NCBI GenBank assembly: GCA_035406565.1
Contig: DAONLG010000069.1
Coordinates: 1 to 8,136, forward strand
From: Soehngenia sp035406565
Lineage (GTDB): Bacteria; Bacillota; Clostridia; Tissierellales; Tissierellaceae
Length of the DNA: 8,136 nt
Reading direction: 5' to 3'
Shown: one piece after another, positions 7,005 to 8,136 of the stretch
How positions within the stretch are numbered: the first letter of the stretch is position 1
How the letters are laid out: each line of letters begins with the position of its first letter
The notes under the pieces: model-generated
What the model was told of the DNA's origin: nothing
The model's input: the letters and a program-made list of their open reading frames with translations, nothing else
Databases searched by the model: none
Made by a program: the position numbers and the translations under genes

Positions 7005-7433
7005 CTAATACAGACTAGAAAAAAAACTTAACGCATCTTTAATTTTATCAAAAAGACTAAATTGAATTGCCTCATTTGTATCATCAATTGCAATATACAC
7101 TACTTGATCTTCCTTTGGATAGCTCATTCCTAGTAGGTTTTCAGCTTGCTTTTCTATTTCTTGATTGTTTTTTAGGCCTTCAAGTTTTACAGATAAGTCA
7201 TCTTTTTTTCTATTTAATTCTTGCTTTTGCTTTTGTAATTGGTTTATTTCTAGACGCATCGTTTGGATATCTGTATATCCTTGTAAGATAAATACAGACG
7301 ATATCAAAAAACAAATAGAAATCAGTATGTAGGAAGTTTTATTTATAGCAGTTTTCTTATGTACTATTTTTTCATTTTTTTGTTCAATCGATTCTTGTAT
7401 GAGTTCATAGTCAATTTTTTCTGCAATCATCAT
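7005..7433 (-). CDS. ftsL: Cell division protein FtsL (septum formation initiator family)
   Basis: This 142-residue protein has the form of FtsL/DivIC. A charged cytoplasmic tail (1 to about 32) precedes one membrane segment (about 33-52, YILISICFLISSVFIL). A coiled coil of about 45 residues follows (55-100, rich in Q, K, E and L), ending in the family pattern AENLLGMSYPKEDQVVYI (97-114). FtsL pairs with DivIC and FtsQ/DivIB and helps activate FtsW and its class B PBP. FtsL sequences are poorly conserved, so the name rests on topology plus the position between rsmH and the PBP, which is the standard ftsL place. Two ATG codons are in tandem (7433 and 7430). The ribosome site GGGAGG is 4 bases from the first and 7 from the second, so the second may be the real start, giving 141 residues. 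It follows rsmH by 17 bases. Confidence 0.88.
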   Translation of the reverse strand: MMIAEKIDYELIQESIEQKNEKIVHKKTAINKTSYILISICFLISSVFILQGYTDIQTMRLEINQLQKQKQELNRKKDDLSVKLEGLKNNQEIEKQAENLLGMSYPKEDQVVYIAIDDTNEAIQFSLFDKIKDALSFFSSLY

Positions 7434-7450
7434 AATACCTCCCTTTATTA

Positions 7451-8136
7451 CTATATCCTTTCCGCTATTCTTAACTTTGCAGAATGAGAACGTGGATTTT
7501 CATTTATCTCATCTGAAGTCGGTAGTATCGGTTTTTTGGTTATAATCTCTATTTTCTTAACATGATTACATACACATACAGGCAATTCTTTAGGGCAAAC
7601 ACAAGAAGTATTTAACTCTTTAAATTTATCTTTTACCAATCTGTCTTCAAGAGAATGAAAAGTTATAATTACTAGCCTTCCTCCGATATTTAAGACATCA
7701 ACCATATCTTCAATTGTATTTTCTAACACTCCGAGTTCATTATTTACTTCTATCCTTATGGCTTGAAAAACTTTTTTGGCTGGGTGATGACCTGTTTGTC
7801 TAACTTTCTTAGGAATAGCTTTCTTTATTATACTCACTAATTCAAAAGTAGTTTCAATCGGTTTTACTTTCCTTTCTTCAACTATAAATTCAGCTATCCT
7901 CTTTGCCCATTTTTCTTCGCCATATTTATAAAATATATCCGTTAATTCTTCCAAACTATATTGATTAACAACATTCCATGCTGAAAAATCCCTTGATGTA
8001 TCCATTCTCATATCTAATGGAGCATCCAAATTATATGAAAAGCCTCTTTGCGCAGTATCTAGTTGATGGGATGAAACACCTAAATCCACCAATATACCAT
8101 CTACTTTAGAAATCCCTAATTCAGCTAATACATTTT
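7451..8136 (-). CDS. rsmH: 16S rRNA (cytosine(1402)-N(4))-methyltransferase RsmH (MraW), 5' end missing
   Basis: RsmH methylates N4 of C1402 in the 16S rRNA P site using S-adenosylmethionine. The reading frame is open to the right edge, giving about 228 codons of a protein usually near 310. A TTG codon at 8092 is internal: upstream in frame the protein reads NVLAELGISKVDGIL, as expected for the family. Visible motifs are DLGVSSHQLD, QRGFSYNLDAPLDMRMD, HPAKKVFQAIRIEVNNELG, ITFHSLEDRLVKDKF, a cysteine cluster CVCPKELPVCVC (7568-7603) common in Firmicute RsmH, and the C-terminal RSHSAKLRIAER. The N-terminal SAM-binding glycine motif is outside the window. The gene is the usual first or second member of the dcw cluster and shares its transcription direction. 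Confidence 0.96.
   Translation of the reverse strand, partial: NVLAELGISKVDGILVDLGVSSHQLDTAQRGFSYNLDAPLDMRMDTSRDFSAWNVVNQYSLEELTDIFYKYGEEKWAKRIAEFIVEERKVKPIETTFELVSIIKKAIPKKVRQTGHHPAKKVFQAIRIEVNNELGVLENTIEDMVDVLNIGGRLVIITFHSLEDRLVKDKFKELNTSCVCPKELPVCVCNHVKKIEIITKKPILPTSDEINENPRSHSAKLRIAERI

Noticed and set aside
8082..8092. A TTG start giving a 213-residue RsmH
   Set aside because: The frame stays open upstream to the window edge and encodes conserved RsmH sequence (VDGIL before VDLGVSS), so the TTG is an internal leucine codon.

Overview
The window holds one strongly AT-rich segment of a bacterial division and cell wall (dcw) cluster. Every real gene reads right to left, on the minus strand. 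In transcription order the genes are rsmH (mraW; its 5' end lies beyond the right edge), ftsL, a PASTA-containing class B penicillin-binding protein of the FtsI/SpoVD family, mraY, murD, ftsW (spoVE-like), murG, and ftsQ/divIB (its 3' end lies beyond the left edge). All six internal genes are full length, and I see no frameshift, insertion element, RNA gene, CRISPR array or prophage sequence.

The host is most likely a low-GC Gram-positive bacterium of the Clostridia/Tissierellia kind. This rests on the AT-rich codon use, the purine-rich Shine-Dalgarno sites, the C-terminal PASTA domain on the penicillin-binding protein, and the Firmicute-type FtsL and RsmH. Bacillus subtilis has pbpB-spoVD-murE-mraY-murD-spoVE-murG-murB-divIB. 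Here there is one penicillin-binding protein, no murE or murF before mraY, and no murB between murG and ftsQ. The genus cannot be settled from the sequence alone.

Layout: rsmH is at 7451-8136, ftsL at 7005-7433, pbp at 5013-6995, mraY at 3958-4920, murD at 2590-3945, ftsW at 1445-2584 (or from 2593), murG at 355-1461, and ftsQ at 1-344. Genes are separated by 5 to 17 bases or overlap (ftsW/murG by 17 bases). The exception is a 92-base AT-rich spacer between pbp and mraY, which has no ORF or GC-rich hairpin and carries at most a weak promoter-like -10. The operon's main promoter must lie to the right of the window.

The products work together at the septum. MurD makes part of the peptide stem in the cytoplasm. 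MraY attaches the precursor to undecaprenyl phosphate, giving lipid I, and MurG converts that to lipid II. FtsW polymerises lipid II, the class B PBP cross-links the new glycan, and FtsL and FtsQ/DivIB belong to the scaffold that recruits and activates FtsW-PBP. RsmH methylates 16S rRNA and usually opens this cluster. I found no undescribed system. The observations offered are modest: reduced gene content, a possible internal promoter, coupled translation and a few start-site questions.
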